Source: Alphaproteobacteria bacterium (GTDB lineage Bacteria > Pseudomonadota > Alphaproteobacteria > JAEULC01). From it: DNA of 39,943 nt. A program made the position numbers and the translations under genes. The stretch lies in contig JADLEG010000073.1 of NCBI GenBank assembly GCA_020846275.1, positions 1-39,943 of the forward strand, in the 5' to 3' direction. Positions 17,088 to 27,046 of this stretch are shown piece by piece (positions within the stretch are counted from its first letter, which is position 1; each line of letters begins with the position of its first letter). The notes under the pieces were generated by a model. That model searched no databases. It had not been told where the DNA came from and saw nothing but the letters and a program-made list of their open reading frames with translations.

Positions 17088-18499
17088 CGGTAGAACATCG
17101 TGGGCAGCCACAAGGACAGGGAGGGTATGTAGGTTACCAGCACCAACGTGACCAGCAAGGGCACCAGGAACGGCGCGCAGGCCCGGGTCGCCCGGTCGAA
17201 GGATATCTTGGCCACCCGCGCAAGGATGTAGAGCACCATTCCCACGGGCGGGGTCAGCAGCCCGATCATCAGGTTCAAGACCATGATCAGGCCGAAATGC
17301 ACCGGATCGACGCCGATCTTGGTCATCAGCGGCAGCAGGACCGGCACCAGGATGGTGATCGCCGCGATCGTCTCCATGAAGCAGCCGACGATCAGCAGGA
17401 AGAGATTGACCAGCAGCAGCACGATCCATTGCGTGTCGGTGATCGACAGCACGATGTCGGCGATGTTGTCGGTGACGCGGCTGGTGGTGATGAGCCAGCC
17501 GAAGATCGACGCGCCGGCGACGATCAGAAGGATGATCGTCGTGGTCTCGATCGTCTCCATGCTGACGCGGAGCAGGCCGCGCCAGGTGAGCGTGCGGTAT
17601 ACGACCATGCCGAGGAAGATCGCGTAGACCGCGGCCGCGATCGCCGCCTCGGTCGGCGTGAAGGCGCCGGTGCTCATGCCGCCGATCAGCAGGACCGGCG
17701 TCAGGAGCGGCAGATAGGCGCGGAACCTGGGCACCAGCGCGCAGCCCGCCAGGAACACCAGCGGCGCCGGTCCCCGAAACCACAGCGGCCAGGATTTGAG
17801 GCTCTCGTCGAACCACAGCTCGTAGGCGATATAGCCGGTCAGCAGCACCGCGACCAGTTCGCCGAACGCCCAGCCGAGCGTGGTCCACGAGAACACCATG
17901 TCGCGCTGAAAGCCGCGGGTATGAGCATAGTAGGCGACCATCACCATCATCGTCGCCGCCATCAGGAGGCCGGGGATGAAGCCGGCGGCGAAAAGCTGGC
18001 CGATCGAGGTGTTGGCCATGACGCCGTAGATCACCATCGGCAGCGAGGGCGGGATGATCGGGCCGATCGTGGAGGATGCGCCGGTGATGCCGACGGCGAA
18101 TTCGACATCGTAGCCGTGGTCGCGCATCGCCTTGATTTCGATGTTGCCGAGGCCGCCGGCGTCGGCCACCGCCGTGCCCGACATGCCGGCGAAGATGACC
18201 GAGCCCACCACGTTGACGTGGCCGAGCCCGCCCTTCAGCCAACCAACCAGAGCGAGCGCGAAGTCGTAGATCCGCTCGGTGATGCCCGCCGTATTCATCA
18301 GGCTGCCCGCCATGATGAAGAAAGGCACGGCGAGCAACGGAAAGCTGTCGACGCCGCTGACCATGCGGTGGACCACCACAAGGTCCGGCACCGTGCCCGC
18401 GCCGATCACGTAAAGCATCGAGGATCCGCCCAGCGCGACCGCCACCGGCACGCCGATCAGCATTGCCAGCAGGAACGTGACAAAGAGGAACAGCGTCAT
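17084..18499 (-). CDS. dctM: TRAP transporter large permease, DctM type
   Basis: The large inner-membrane subunit of a TRAP importer, 471 aa, with about twelve membrane segments. It moves a carboxylate with sodium, using substrate handed over by the periplasmic P subunit. GASSTIGPIIPPSLPM and the C-terminal LMIGLLTPPVGMVLY are the family hallmarks. It is about 40 residues longer than common DctM proteins. The extra length fits a segment in the middle (WFDESLKSWPLWFRGPAP and the next hydrophobic run) that may add a membrane helix pair. It starts in a 4-bp ATGA overlap with dctQ. A longer upstream frame is not used. Confidence 0.9.
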   Translation of the reverse strand: MTLFLFVTFLLAMLIGVPVAVALGGSSMLYVIGAGTVPDLVVVHRMVSGVDSFPLLAVPFFIMAGSLMNTAGITERIYDFALALVGWLKGGLGHVNVVGSVIFAGMSGTAVADAGGLGNIEIKAMRDHGYDVEFAVGITGASSTIGPIIPPSLPMVIYGVMANTSIGQLFAAGFIPGLLMAATMMVMVAYYAHTRGFQRDMVFSWTTLGWAFGELVAVLLTGYIAYELWFDESLKSWPLWFRGPAPLVFLAGCALVPRFRAYLPLLTPVLLIGGMSTGAFTPTEAAIAAAVYAIFLGMVVYRTLTWRGLLRVSMETIETTTIILLIVAGASIFGWLITTSRVTDNIADIVLSITDTQWIVLLLVNLFLLIVGCFMETIAAITILVPVLLPLMTKIGVDPVHFGLIMVLNLMIGLLTPPVGMVLYILARVAKISFDRATRACAPFLVPLLVTLVLVTYIPSLSLWLPTMFYR

Positions 18500-19062
18500 T
18501 GCCGGCGTCCCTCGGCGGCGGTGCGGGTCAACGGGCTTTCGCCCGTGCGCCAGTGACGGACCGCGACCTGCAGCGAGCGGATCGTCGCGATGGCGAAGCC
18601 CGGCACCACCGGCCCGAACACCCAGGACAGCGGCAGGTCGAATACCACCATCCGCTGTCCATGCATGATCACCGCGACCTTCCACGCGAGCCAGGTGCAG
18701 TAGGCGAAGAAGGCGAGGCGGATCAGGTCGACGAGTGTCGACAGCCAGAAACCCACGCGCGGCGGCAGATAGAGATAGAAGAACTCGACGTGGATATGGG
18801 TCATGCGGCGCACCGCCATGCCGCAGCCGATGAACGTCACGACCATCAGCAGATAGCGCGCGATCTCCTCGGTCCAGGCCAGGGAGTCGTTGAGGATGTA
18901 GCGGGTGAAGAATTGCAGGAAGACGACGATCGTCAGCGCCCAGAACAGGACGAAGGTGATCCAGTCTTCGATTCCGTACTGCCGCAGGTCGACGTGATTG
19001 AGGTCTTCTTCGAACGCGGCGACGGTTTCGCCGCCGACCACTTCCGGCGGATTCTCGCTCAC
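18496..19062 (-). CDS. dctQ: TRAP transporter small permease, DctQ type
   Basis: The small membrane subunit of the TRAP importer, 188 aa, with four hydrophobic segments and the conserved FTRYILNDSLAWTEEIARY block (N/D-W-x-E-E) between the first and second. It forms the membrane complex with DctM. The N-terminal 30 residues are acidic and cytoplasmic. It lies 62 bp after dctP and overlaps dctM by 4 bp. The dctP-dctQ-dctM order is standard. Confidence 0.88.
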   Translation of the reverse strand: MSENPPEVVGGETVAAFEEDLNHVDLRQYGIEDWITFVLFWALTIVVFLQFFTRYILNDSLAWTEEIARYLLMVVTFIGCGMAVRRMTHIHVEFFYLYLPPRVGFWLSTLVDLIRLAFFAYCTWLAWKVAVIMHGQRMVVFDLPLSWVFGPVVPGFAIATIRSLQVAVRHWRTGESPLTRTAAEGRRQ

Positions 19063-19124
19063 CTCAGTCCCCTCCCCGTCGCGCCGGCGGGGAAGGCCAT
19101 CCGCGCCTTCCCGCGCCCTGCCCG

Positions 19125-20105
19125 CTACAGGCCCAGCTTCTGCAGCCGGTCGTACTGGTCCTTGGTCCAGCCGGCGCCGGAATTGGCGTCATTGTGCAAC
19201 GGCACGGCCGCCTCGCGGAAGGCCTTCACGTCGGGCGTCACCACCGTCTTGCCCATCTTCTTGAACTCCTCCGGCAGCTTCTGCTCGGATTCGCGGATGG
19301 CGTTGGTGGCGCGGCCCGCGGCCTCGGCGAACACCGCCTCGAAGGTCTTCTTCTCGTCGGCCGACAGCTTGCCCCACAGCGGCGCGCCGATCACCGTCAC
19401 CAGGCTTTCGATGATGTGCCCGCTCAGGACGATGTGGCTCTGCACCTCGTAGAACTTCTTGGCCAGGATCGTCGGCAGCGGGTTCTCCTGCCCGTCGACC
19501 GTGTTCTGCTGCAGCGCCAGGTAAACCTCGGCGAAGGCGATCGGCGTCGCGTTGGCGCCCACCGACTTGGTGAACATCAGGAACAGCGGGGCCTGCGGCA
19601 CGCGCAGCTTCATGCCCTTCATGTCCGCCGGGGTGTTGATCGCCTTGTTGGCGGTGACGTGGCGCGCGCCGTAGTAGGTCAGCGCGACGATCTTGTTGCC
19701 CGTCGCCTTGTCGTAGCCGTCGGCCAGCTCCTTGAACAGCGGGCTGTCGCGATAGGCCTTCCAGTGGTCGAAGTCGCGGAAGATGTAGGGCGCGTTGGAG
19801 ATCGCCAGCGGCTTGTAGGACGCGCCGGCGAAGGCCGTGCCGGTGTAGATGATGTCGATCGTGCCGAGCGGCAGGGCCTGGTTGATCTGCGGCTCGTTGC
19901 CGAGCGCGGAGGCCGGGAAGACCTCCATCGTGTACTTGTTGTTGGTGCGCTTGGCGATCTCGCCGGCGGCCCACACCGCCTCGGCGTGGTAGGGCTCGTT
20001 GGTCTCGTAGACATGGCCGAACTTGAGCTTCTGCTGCGCCTCGGCAGGCAGAACGAACAACGGCAGCGCGGCCGCGGCGAGCGCGACCGGCAATAGGCGA
20101 TGCAT
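19125..20105 (-). CDS. dctP: TRAP transporter solute-binding protein, DctP type
   Basis: A periplasmic binding protein of 326 aa with a Sec signal peptide (MHRLLPVALAAAALPLFVLP, cut after AEA). It captures the organic acid for DctQM. The conserved Arg that binds the carboxylate lies in MKLRVPQAP, and VDGQENPL is the family block. The ATG at 20105 is preceded by GGGGAGGA with a 6-base gap; the ATG at 20120 would place this site inside the gene. It heads the operon dctP-dctQ-dctM-PhyH. A promoter and a dyad lie upstream (20123-20188). TRAP binding proteins near mandelate-racemase enzymes often take sugar acids such as galactonate or glucuronate; that is inference here. Confidence 0.9.
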   Translation of the reverse strand: MHRLLPVALAAAALPLFVLPAEAQQKLKFGHVYETNEPYHAEAVWAAGEIAKRTNNKYTMEVFPASALGNEPQINQALPLGTIDIIYTGTAFAGASYKPLAISNAPYIFRDFDHWKAYRDSPLFKELADGYDKATGNKIVALTYYGARHVTANKAINTPADMKGMKLRVPQAPLFLMFTKSVGANATPIAFAEVYLALQQNTVDGQENPLPTILAKKFYEVQSHIVLSGHIIESLVTVIGAPLWGKLSADEKKTFEAVFAEAAGRATNAIRESEQKLPEEFKKMGKTVVTPDVKAFREAAVPLHNDANSGAGWTKDQYDRLQKLGL

Positions 20106-20122
20106 CGTTTTCCTCCCCAATA

Positions 20123-20143
20123 CTTGTCTGGACGTCTGTCAAG
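20123..20143. promoter_or_regulatory. imperfect dyad CTTG-x-C-x-G ... C-x-G-x-CAAG, candidate operator
   Basis: Six of ten base pairs match across a 21-bp dyad with outer arms CTTG (20123-20126) and CAAG (20140-20143). It also contains a direct repeat of GTCTG. It lies just downstream of the dctP promoter -10 box, where a repressor would block initiation, and 20 bp before the dctP start. The regulator is unknown. Confidence 0.35.
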
Positions 20144-20158
20144 CAACCGCTGATGAAC

Positions 20159-20188
20159 CTTATAGCCGATCAGGCGAAAGCAGGACAA
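20159..20188 (-). promoter_or_regulatory. sigma70-type promoter of the TRAP operon
   Basis: On the minus strand TTGTCC (20183-20188) and TATAAG (20159-20164) are 18 bp apart and match four and five of six consensus bases. The start of transcription would fall near 20152, about 47 bases before the dctP ATG. Confidence 0.45.
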
Positions 20189-20267
20189 GGCGTCCGCGAC
20201 CGCGCCGCTGGCGGGCCCGGCCCGGGCGGTGCTATAGGCGGGCGCAGCCGCGCCCGGGGGAGTACGC

Positions 20268-21377
20268 ATGGCCAAGATCGTCCGCATCGAATTGCTGCAG
20301 GTGGACCTGACGCCCAAGGTCAAGCGCACCGACGCCATCCAGGCCTTCATCAAGCAGGAAACGCCGTTCGTGCGCATCACGGACAGCGACGGGCTGCAGG
20401 GCACGGGCTACAGCTACACGATCGGCACGGGCGGTAGCTCGGTGATGGCGCTCTTGGCCGATCACCTGGCCCCGCGCCTGGTGGGACGCGACCCCGCGAT
20501 GGTCGAGCAGATCTGGAAGGACCTGTTCTTCCACACCCACGCAACCGCTGTCGGCGCCATCACCGCCCTTGCGCTCTGCGCCGTCGACATGGCGCTGTGG
20601 GATTTGCGCTGCCGGCGCGCCGGGCTGCCGCTGCATGTCATGGCGGGCGGAGCGCAGGACCGCGTGCCGCTCTACACGACCGAGGGGGGCTGGCTGCACA
20701 TCGACAAGGCGAAGCTCGTGGAGGAAGCGCTGCAAGCCAAGGCCGAGGGCTTCCACGGCGCCAAGATCAAGGTCGGCCGCCCGCATGTCAGCGAGGATAT
20801 CGACCGCCTGGCGGCGGTCCGCGACAAGGTCGGGGCCGGCTTCGAGATCATGACCGACGCCAACCAGGGCTTCACCGTGTCCGAGGCGATCCGCCGCGCG
20901 CGGCACTACGAGGCGCTGGACCTCGCCTGGTTCGAGGAGCCGCTGCCGGCCGAGGACCTGGAGGGGCATGTGCGCCTTAGCCAGTCGACATCGCTGCCGA
21001 TCGCCGTGGGCGAGTCGATCTACCACCCCAGCCATTTCCGCGAATACCTGCAGCGCGGCGCCTGCTCGATCGTGCAGGCCGACGTGGCACGGATCGGCGG
21101 CATCACGCCGTGGCTGAAGGTCGCGCACCTGGCCGAGACCTTCAACGCCTGGATCTGCCCGCATTTCCTGATGGAGATCCACGTCGCGCTGTGCGCCGCC
21201 GTGCCGAATGCGCGCTGGGTGGAGTACATCCCGCAGCTCGACGACCTGACGACCGCGCGCATGGCGATCAAGGACGGCCATGCCGTGCCGTCGTCGGCAC
21301 CCGGCCTCGGCATCGCCTGGAACTGGCCGGAGATCGAGCGTCGGCGCGTGGGCGGCCGGACCGTCACGCTCAGCTAG
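20268..21377 (+). CDS. mandelate racemase/enolase superfamily acid-sugar dehydratase-like enzyme
   Basis: A 369-aa enolase-superfamily enzyme of the mandelate racemase subgroup, which takes a proton next to a carboxylate and often loses water. The Lys-x-Lys base is AKIKVG (166 and 168). The magnesium ligands are Asp197 in MTDAN, Glu223/224 in FEEP and Glu249 in GES. The His-Asp dyad is Asp272 in QADVARIGG and His299 in CPHF. All catalytic residues are intact, so it is active in principle. The ATG has GGGGGAG 5 bases upstream. It is divergent from the TRAP operon (162 bp), a common pairing of transporter and dehydratase. A hexonate, hexuronate or hydroxy acid is the likely substrate. Confidence 0.88.
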   Translation: MAKIVRIELLQVDLTPKVKRTDAIQAFIKQETPFVRITDSDGLQGTGYSYTIGTGGSSVMALLADHLAPRLVGRDPAMVEQIWKDLFFHTHATAVGAITALALCAVDMALWDLRCRRAGLPLHVMAGGAQDRVPLYTTEGGWLHIDKAKLVEEALQAKAEGFHGAKIKVGRPHVSEDIDRLAAVRDKVGAGFEIMTDANQGFTVSEAIRRARHYEALDLAWFEEPLPAEDLEGHVRLSQSTSLPIAVGESIYHPSHFREYLQRGACSIVQADVARIGGITPWLKVAHLAETFNAWICPHFLMEIHVALCAAVPNARWVEYIPQLDDLTTARMAIKDGHAVPSSAPGLGIAWNWPEIERRRVGGRTVTLS

Positions 21378-21392
21378 CGCTGCCGGCCGGGC

Positions 21393-22385
21393 CTATAGCG
21401 CCGGCTTGGTGGCAGCCGGGGTCGCCGGCGCATCGCCCGCCGGTTTGTCGCCGGCTGGTTTGTCGCCGGCCGGTTTGTCGCCCGGCGGCTTGTCCGTGCC
21501 GGGCGCGGCGACGGCGGGGCCCTTCGGCGGGTGGATCACGAACCCGTCGTCCGACATCGTCGCGGGACGTTCCGGCAGAACGACCTGGCGATAGCGCACG
21601 TCGTTGTAGCGCGCCTCGGCCTTGGGTTCGATCAACGACAGCAGGCCGGCGTCCAGCGACGCGCCGCGCGATCTCAGCGTCATCTCGCCGACCGGCGTGT
21701 TCCAGGCCATGATCTTGACGTCGTAGACGCCGCCGAGCCGATGCTGCCAGCTCGTCTCCTCCTCGCCCGTCGGCGAGCCGTACTGCTTCTTCAGCGCCTC
21801 GCCCAGCTTCTCGAAATTAGCGGTGGGAAAGCCCATGCGGAATCCCACCAGCTTGTGCTCGAAATAGCGGTAGTTGATGAAGCTGACCTCGACCCCGCGA
21901 TAGAGCAGCTTCCACGCGCCGTTGACCATCTGGCGCAGGCTGTCGTCGGTGCATTCCAGCCAGCCCGGCAGGCCCGGCGTGTCGCGGCACAGCAGGCCGC
22001 CGAACTGGTCCTTCTCCTCGGGATCGGGGAACATGGTCTCGATCGGATCGCCGATCTTGTTGTCGAGGAACGCGAACACCCCGCGCTGGCCCGGCGAGTC
22101 GCGCGTGGTCCACAGCTTCTCCTTGCCGACCATCTCGCGCTTGCCGTCGTCCACCGGGGCCCTTTTCTGGCTTTGGCGATCGGCCGGCGATAAGCCGCGC
22201 TGGGTCTCGGGGTCGACGAACGGGTCGATATCCGACGGCTTGCGGTTCGCCCCGGGGGGCGGCGGCGCCTGCCACTGGTAGCGCAGCGTGTCGCGCTCGT
22301 GCGACAGCGGGCTTTCGCCCCGGGCGGCCGGCGCGATGCAGAGCGCGGCGAGCGCCAGCCCGGATAGGAGGACGCGCTGCCGCAT
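21393..22385 (-). CDS. uncharacterised secreted protein with C-terminal PAGDK repeats
   Basis: A 330-aa protein I do not recognise. It has a clear signal peptide (MRQRVLLSGLALAALCIAPA, cut near ARG-E). An acidic/basic charged region follows to about residue 90. The globular middle (about 100-270) holds two cysteines in LLCRDTPGLPGWLEC. Its tail is low complexity, rich in Pro, Ala, Gly, Asp and Lys, with a fivefold DKPAG-type repeat. Export to the periplasm or surface is likely. The ATG shares one base with the stop codon of the dehydratase gene (TGATG), so the two are coupled, although an envelope protein has no obvious link to a sugar-acid dehydratase. The frame continues upstream to 23096 only as a shadow. 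Confidence 0.7.
   Translation of the reverse strand: MRQRVLLSGLALAALCIAPAARGESPLSHERDTLRYQWQAPPPPGANRKPSDIDPFVDPETQRGLSPADRQSQKRAPVDDGKREMVGKEKLWTTRDSPGQRGVFAFLDNKIGDPIETMFPDPEEKDQFGGLLCRDTPGLPGWLECTDDSLRQMVNGAWKLLYRGVEVSFINYRYFEHKLVGFRMGFPTANFEKLGEALKKQYGSPTGEEETSWQHRLGGVYDVKIMAWNTPVGEMTLRSRGASLDAGLLSLIEPKAEARYNDVRYRQVVLPERPATMSDDGFVIHPPKGPAVAAPGTDKPPGDKPAGDKPAGDKPAGDAPATPAATKPAL
21436..21495. repeat. four tandem 15-bp units coding DKPAG repeats
   Basis: Four 15-bp units lie head to tail (21436-21450, 21451-21465, 21466-21480, 21481-21495). The middle two differ at one base and the outer two have drifted more. They encode the repeated Asp-Lys-Pro-x-Gly tail of the secreted protein. Near identity suggests recent slippage, so the repeat number may vary between strains. 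Confidence 0.75.
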
Positions 22386-23917
22386 CACATCGTCGCGCCG
22401 ATCTGCCAGGGCACGAACTCGTTGTCGCCCATGCCCAGTTCCTCGCTCTTCGACTTCTTGCCCGAGGCGACGTCGAGGATCAGCTTGTAGATCTCCTCGC
22501 CCTTCTCCTGGATCGACACGCCCTGGTCGACGATGTCGCCGCAATTGATGTCCATGTCCTCTTCCATGCGGCGGAACATCGGCGTGTTGGTGGCCAGCTT
22601 GATCGACGGCGCGGGCTTGCAGCCGAACACCGAGCCGCGCCCCGTGGTGAAGCAGATGACATTGCCGCCGCCCGCCACCTGGCCGGTCGCCGAGCAAGGG
22701 TCGTAGCCCGGCGTGTCCATGAACACGAAGCCCTTCTCCTTCACCGGCTCGGCGTACTTGTAGACCGCGGTCAGGTTGGTCGTGCCGCCCTTGGCCGCGG
22801 CGCCCAGCGACTTCTCGAGGATCGTGGTCAGCCCGCCCGCCTTGTTGCCGGGCGAGGGGTTGTTGTTCATCTCGCCGTCGTTGCGCGCGCAGTACCCCTC
22901 CCACCACTTGATCCGCTCGACCAGCTTGTCGGCGATCTCGGGCTTCACCGCCCGGCGGGTCAGAAGATGCTCGGCGCCGTAGATCTCGGGCGTCTCGCTG
23001 AGGATCGCCGTGCCGCCGTGGCGCACCACGAGATCCGAGGCCGCGCCCAGCGCGGGATTGGCGGTGATGCCGGAATACCCGTCCGACCCGCCGCATTGCA
23101 GCGCCAGGGTGACGTGCTCGGCCGAGACGGTCTGGCGCGCGATCTTGTTGGCGTCGGGCAGCATCTCCTTGATCTGCGCCACGCCGCGCTCCACCGACTT
23201 GCGGGTGCCGCCCGAGTCCTGGATCGTCATGACCTGGAAATGCGGGCCCGGCTTGATGCCGTACATGTCGAGCAGGTAGGAAAGCTGCGCCACCTCGCAG
23301 CCCAGCCCGACCATGATCACCGAGGCGAAGTTCGGGTGGCTGGCATAGCCCCAGAAGGTGCGCTGCAGGTTCATGTAGCCCTCGCCCGACCCCGCCATGC
23401 CGCAGCCGGTGGAATGCACGAAGGCCGCGACGCCGTCGACGTTCGGGTAGTCGCCCAGCGAGTCCGTGCGGTTGAACGCATCGGCGATGTAGCGCGCCAC
23501 GGTCGCCGAGCAGTTCACCGAGGTCAGGATGCCGACATAGTTGCGCGTGCCCACCCGCCCGTTCGGCCGCACGAACCCCTGGAACGTCGCCTTCGCGTCC
23601 CCGGTGAAGTACTGCGTCGGGCGCGCGTCGCTGCCGGCGGCGTAGTCGCGCTCGAAGGTCTTGAACTCGATGTTGTGGACGTGCACGTGGTCGCCCGGCT
23701 GGATCGCCTCCTTGGCGAAGCCGATGATCTGGTTGAACTTGCGCACCGGCTGGCCGGCGGCGATGGCGGCGGTCGCGACCTTGTGGCCGGCGGGGATCTT
23801 GACCCGCACCGTCGCCCGCTCACCCGGCAGCGCCGCGCCGGGCAGAAGATCGGCCCGCGCCACGACGACGTTGTCGGCGGGGTTGAGGCGAATGGTCAGC
23901 GGCGTCGCGGTCGACAT
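22385..23917 (-). CDS. UxaA/GarD family altronate- or galactarate-type dehydratase
   Basis: A 510-aa metal-dependent dehydratase of the UxaA family, which converts sugar acids such as D-altronate or D-galactarate to 2-keto-3-deoxy acids. The N-terminal SAF-type domain (about 1-95) shows NPADNVVVA, IPAGHKV and GDHVHVHN. The large C-terminal domain starts with RPNGRVGTRNY and contains TGCGMAGSGEG, LALQCGGSDGYSGI and GFVFMDTPGYDP. It is full length and undivided, unlike split family members. The ribosome site is weak. The secreted-protein gene follows with a one-base overlap. It is convergent with the mandelate-racemase-like gene's neighbour, and together they mark a sugar-acid catabolic island. 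UxaA, GarD and related L-altronate or L-talarate enzymes cannot be told apart by eye. Confidence 0.82.
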   Translation of the reverse strand: MSTATPLTIRLNPADNVVVARADLLPGAALPGERATVRVKIPAGHKVATAAIAAGQPVRKFNQIIGFAKEAIQPGDHVHVHNIEFKTFERDYAAGSDARPTQYFTGDAKATFQGFVRPNGRVGTRNYVGILTSVNCSATVARYIADAFNRTDSLGDYPNVDGVAAFVHSTGCGMAGSGEGYMNLQRTFWGYASHPNFASVIMVGLGCEVAQLSYLLDMYGIKPGPHFQVMTIQDSGGTRKSVERGVAQIKEMLPDANKIARQTVSAEHVTLALQCGGSDGYSGITANPALGAASDLVVRHGGTAILSETPEIYGAEHLLTRRAVKPEIADKLVERIKWWEGYCARNDGEMNNNPSPGNKAGGLTTILEKSLGAAAKGGTTNLTAVYKYAEPVKEKGFVFMDTPGYDPCSATGQVAGGGNVICFTTGRGSVFGCKPAPSIKLATNTPMFRRMEEDMDINCGDIVDQGVSIQEKGEEIYKLILDVASGKKSKSEELGMGDNEFVPWQIGATM

Positions 23918-24022
23918 GGCGCGTCAATGCTCCGGCTGGACAGGGCGGGGATAGGGTTTCAATCTAGTCTGCAAGGCATCGCGGCGCAATCGGCGACAAT
24001 GCCTGACGATGGGGGAATTGCC

Positions 24023-25733
<1,711 letters not shown>

Positions 25734-25855
25734 CGCAGGCGCAGCAAAGGTTTCGTTAACTATCCGGCAATGTGATGCAGGTCATATAGCCGGCACCCGG
25801 CAACTGCGATATCGTCCGGGTGCTCGCAAGAGCGTCCGTCTGGGGGATGCGCGCC

Positions 25856-26401
25856 ATGACCGACTTCACCGATTTCAATGCCTCGTTCGAGCGCCTGATG
25901 GCGCTGTTCCGCTATCGCGGCCTGGACAGCGGCTCGCTGGTGCCGAGCCAGGGCCAGACCGTGCAGCAGCTGATCGAAGCCGGCCAGCGCGTCGCGCGCG
26001 ACCTGGAAGATCTGGTGCGGCGCCAGAGCGAGGTGATCGAGAGCTCGACCCGCCAGCTCATGGGCAGCGCCCAGGCGCTCGCGCGGCCGGACCAGTTCAA
26101 GGAGGCCAGCGCCACGAACCTGAAGACGCTGACCAGCGCCGCCGAAACGACGATGACGCATCTGGGCGAGCTCGCCGAATTGCTGGTCAAGTACAACGCC
26201 GAGATCATGCAGGTGATGAACCGCTCCGTGCTCGGCGGCATGGGCGGCGCCATGGACGTCGGCGGGGAATCGCCGGCCCAGGCGGCGGCCGATACGGTGG
26301 TGGAAACCGCCGCCGCCGCGCCCGCGCCGCCGGCCAAGCCGGTCCGCAAGCCCGCCGCGCGCCGCAAGGCCAAGGCGCGACGCAAGTCCGCGCGCAAGTA
26401 A
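25856..26401 (+). CDS. phasin family protein with histone-like basic tail
   Basis: A 181-aa protein. The N-terminal two thirds (about 1-120) is a phasin-type amphipathic helical region with heptad repeats (for example VQQLIEAGQRVARDLEDLV); phasins coat polyhydroxyalkanoate granules. After a Pro/Ala-rich linker the C-terminus is strongly basic: KPVRKPAARRKAKARRKSAR. This resembles the tails of PhaF of Pseudomonas, which bind DNA and help to share granules at division. The ATG at 25856 is preceded by GGGGGA at 8 bases; two upstream in-frame starts have worse spacing. The 122 bp before it hold AT-richer sequence that may include its promoter. DNA binding by the tail is inference. Confidence 0.78.
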   Translation: MTDFTDFNASFERLMALFRYRGLDSGSLVPSQGQTVQQLIEAGQRVARDLEDLVRRQSEVIESSTRQLMGSAQALARPDQFKEASATNLKTLTSAAETTMTHLGELAELLVKYNAEIMQVMNRSVLGGMGGAMDVGGESPAQAAADTVVETAAAAPAPPAKPVRKPAARRKAKARRKSARK

Positions 26402-26476
26402 CCGTGATCCATTCCGGCGCTTGACATCGCGGCCAGCGCGAAGGACGGTGCGCGCGCCGCCGAGCCTGGACGCGCG

Positions 26477-27046
26477 ATGAAGGTCGTCGAAACCGCCCTG
26501 CCCGAAGTGAAGATCGTGATGCCGCAACGCTTCGGCGATGCGCGCGGATATTTCAGCGAAACCTACCGGCGCGACCGCTACGCCGCGGCCGGCATCGATG
26601 CAGCGTTCCTGCAGGACAACCACGCGCACAACCGCGACGCGGGCGTGGTGCGCGGCCTGCATTTCCAGTCGCCGCCGCACTGGCAGGCCAAGCTGGTGCG
26701 CGTCGCCGCGGGCCGCATCTTCGCGGTCGGCGTCGACCTGCGTCCGTCGAGCCCCCGCTTCGGCCGTCACGCCGCCGCCACGCTGACCGCCGCCGAGGGC
26801 GAGCAGTTCTACCTGCCGACCGGCTTCGCCTTCGGCTACTGCACGCTCGAGGCGGGCTGCGACGTGCTCTATAAGGTCAGCGACTACTACGCGCCGGCGC
26901 TCGACCGTGGCCTTGCCTGGGACGATCCCGATCTCGCCATCGCCTGGCCGGTCGCGCCGGCGGCCGCGATCCTGTCGGACAAGGACCGCCGCCATCCGCG
27001 CCTGAAGGACCTGCCGCGCGACTGGCTCATGGGCGGCGTGGCGTGA
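26477..27046 (+). CDS. rfbC: dTDP-4-dehydrorhamnose 3,5-epimerase family protein
   Basis: A 189-aa cupin epimerase that acts on dTDP-4-keto-6-deoxyglucose in making dTDP-L-rhamnose. The base His lies in VVRGLHFQ. The acid Tyr is in LYKVSDYY, and WDDP carries the conserved Asp. In place of the usual GFAHGF, it reads GFAFGY, so the substrate-contacting His is Phe. That could shift it toward a single-carbon epimerase or another dTDP-sugar. Length is normal. It overlaps rfbD by GTGA. rfbA and rfbB are not in the window. Confidence 0.82.
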   Translation: MKVVETALPEVKIVMPQRFGDARGYFSETYRRDRYAAAGIDAAFLQDNHAHNRDAGVVRGLHFQSPPHWQAKLVRVAAGRIFAVGVDLRPSSPRFGRHAAATLTAAEGEQFYLPTGFAFGYCTLEAGCDVLYKVSDYYAPALDRGLAWDDPDLAIAWPVAPAAAILSDKDRRHPRLKDLPRDWLMGGVA

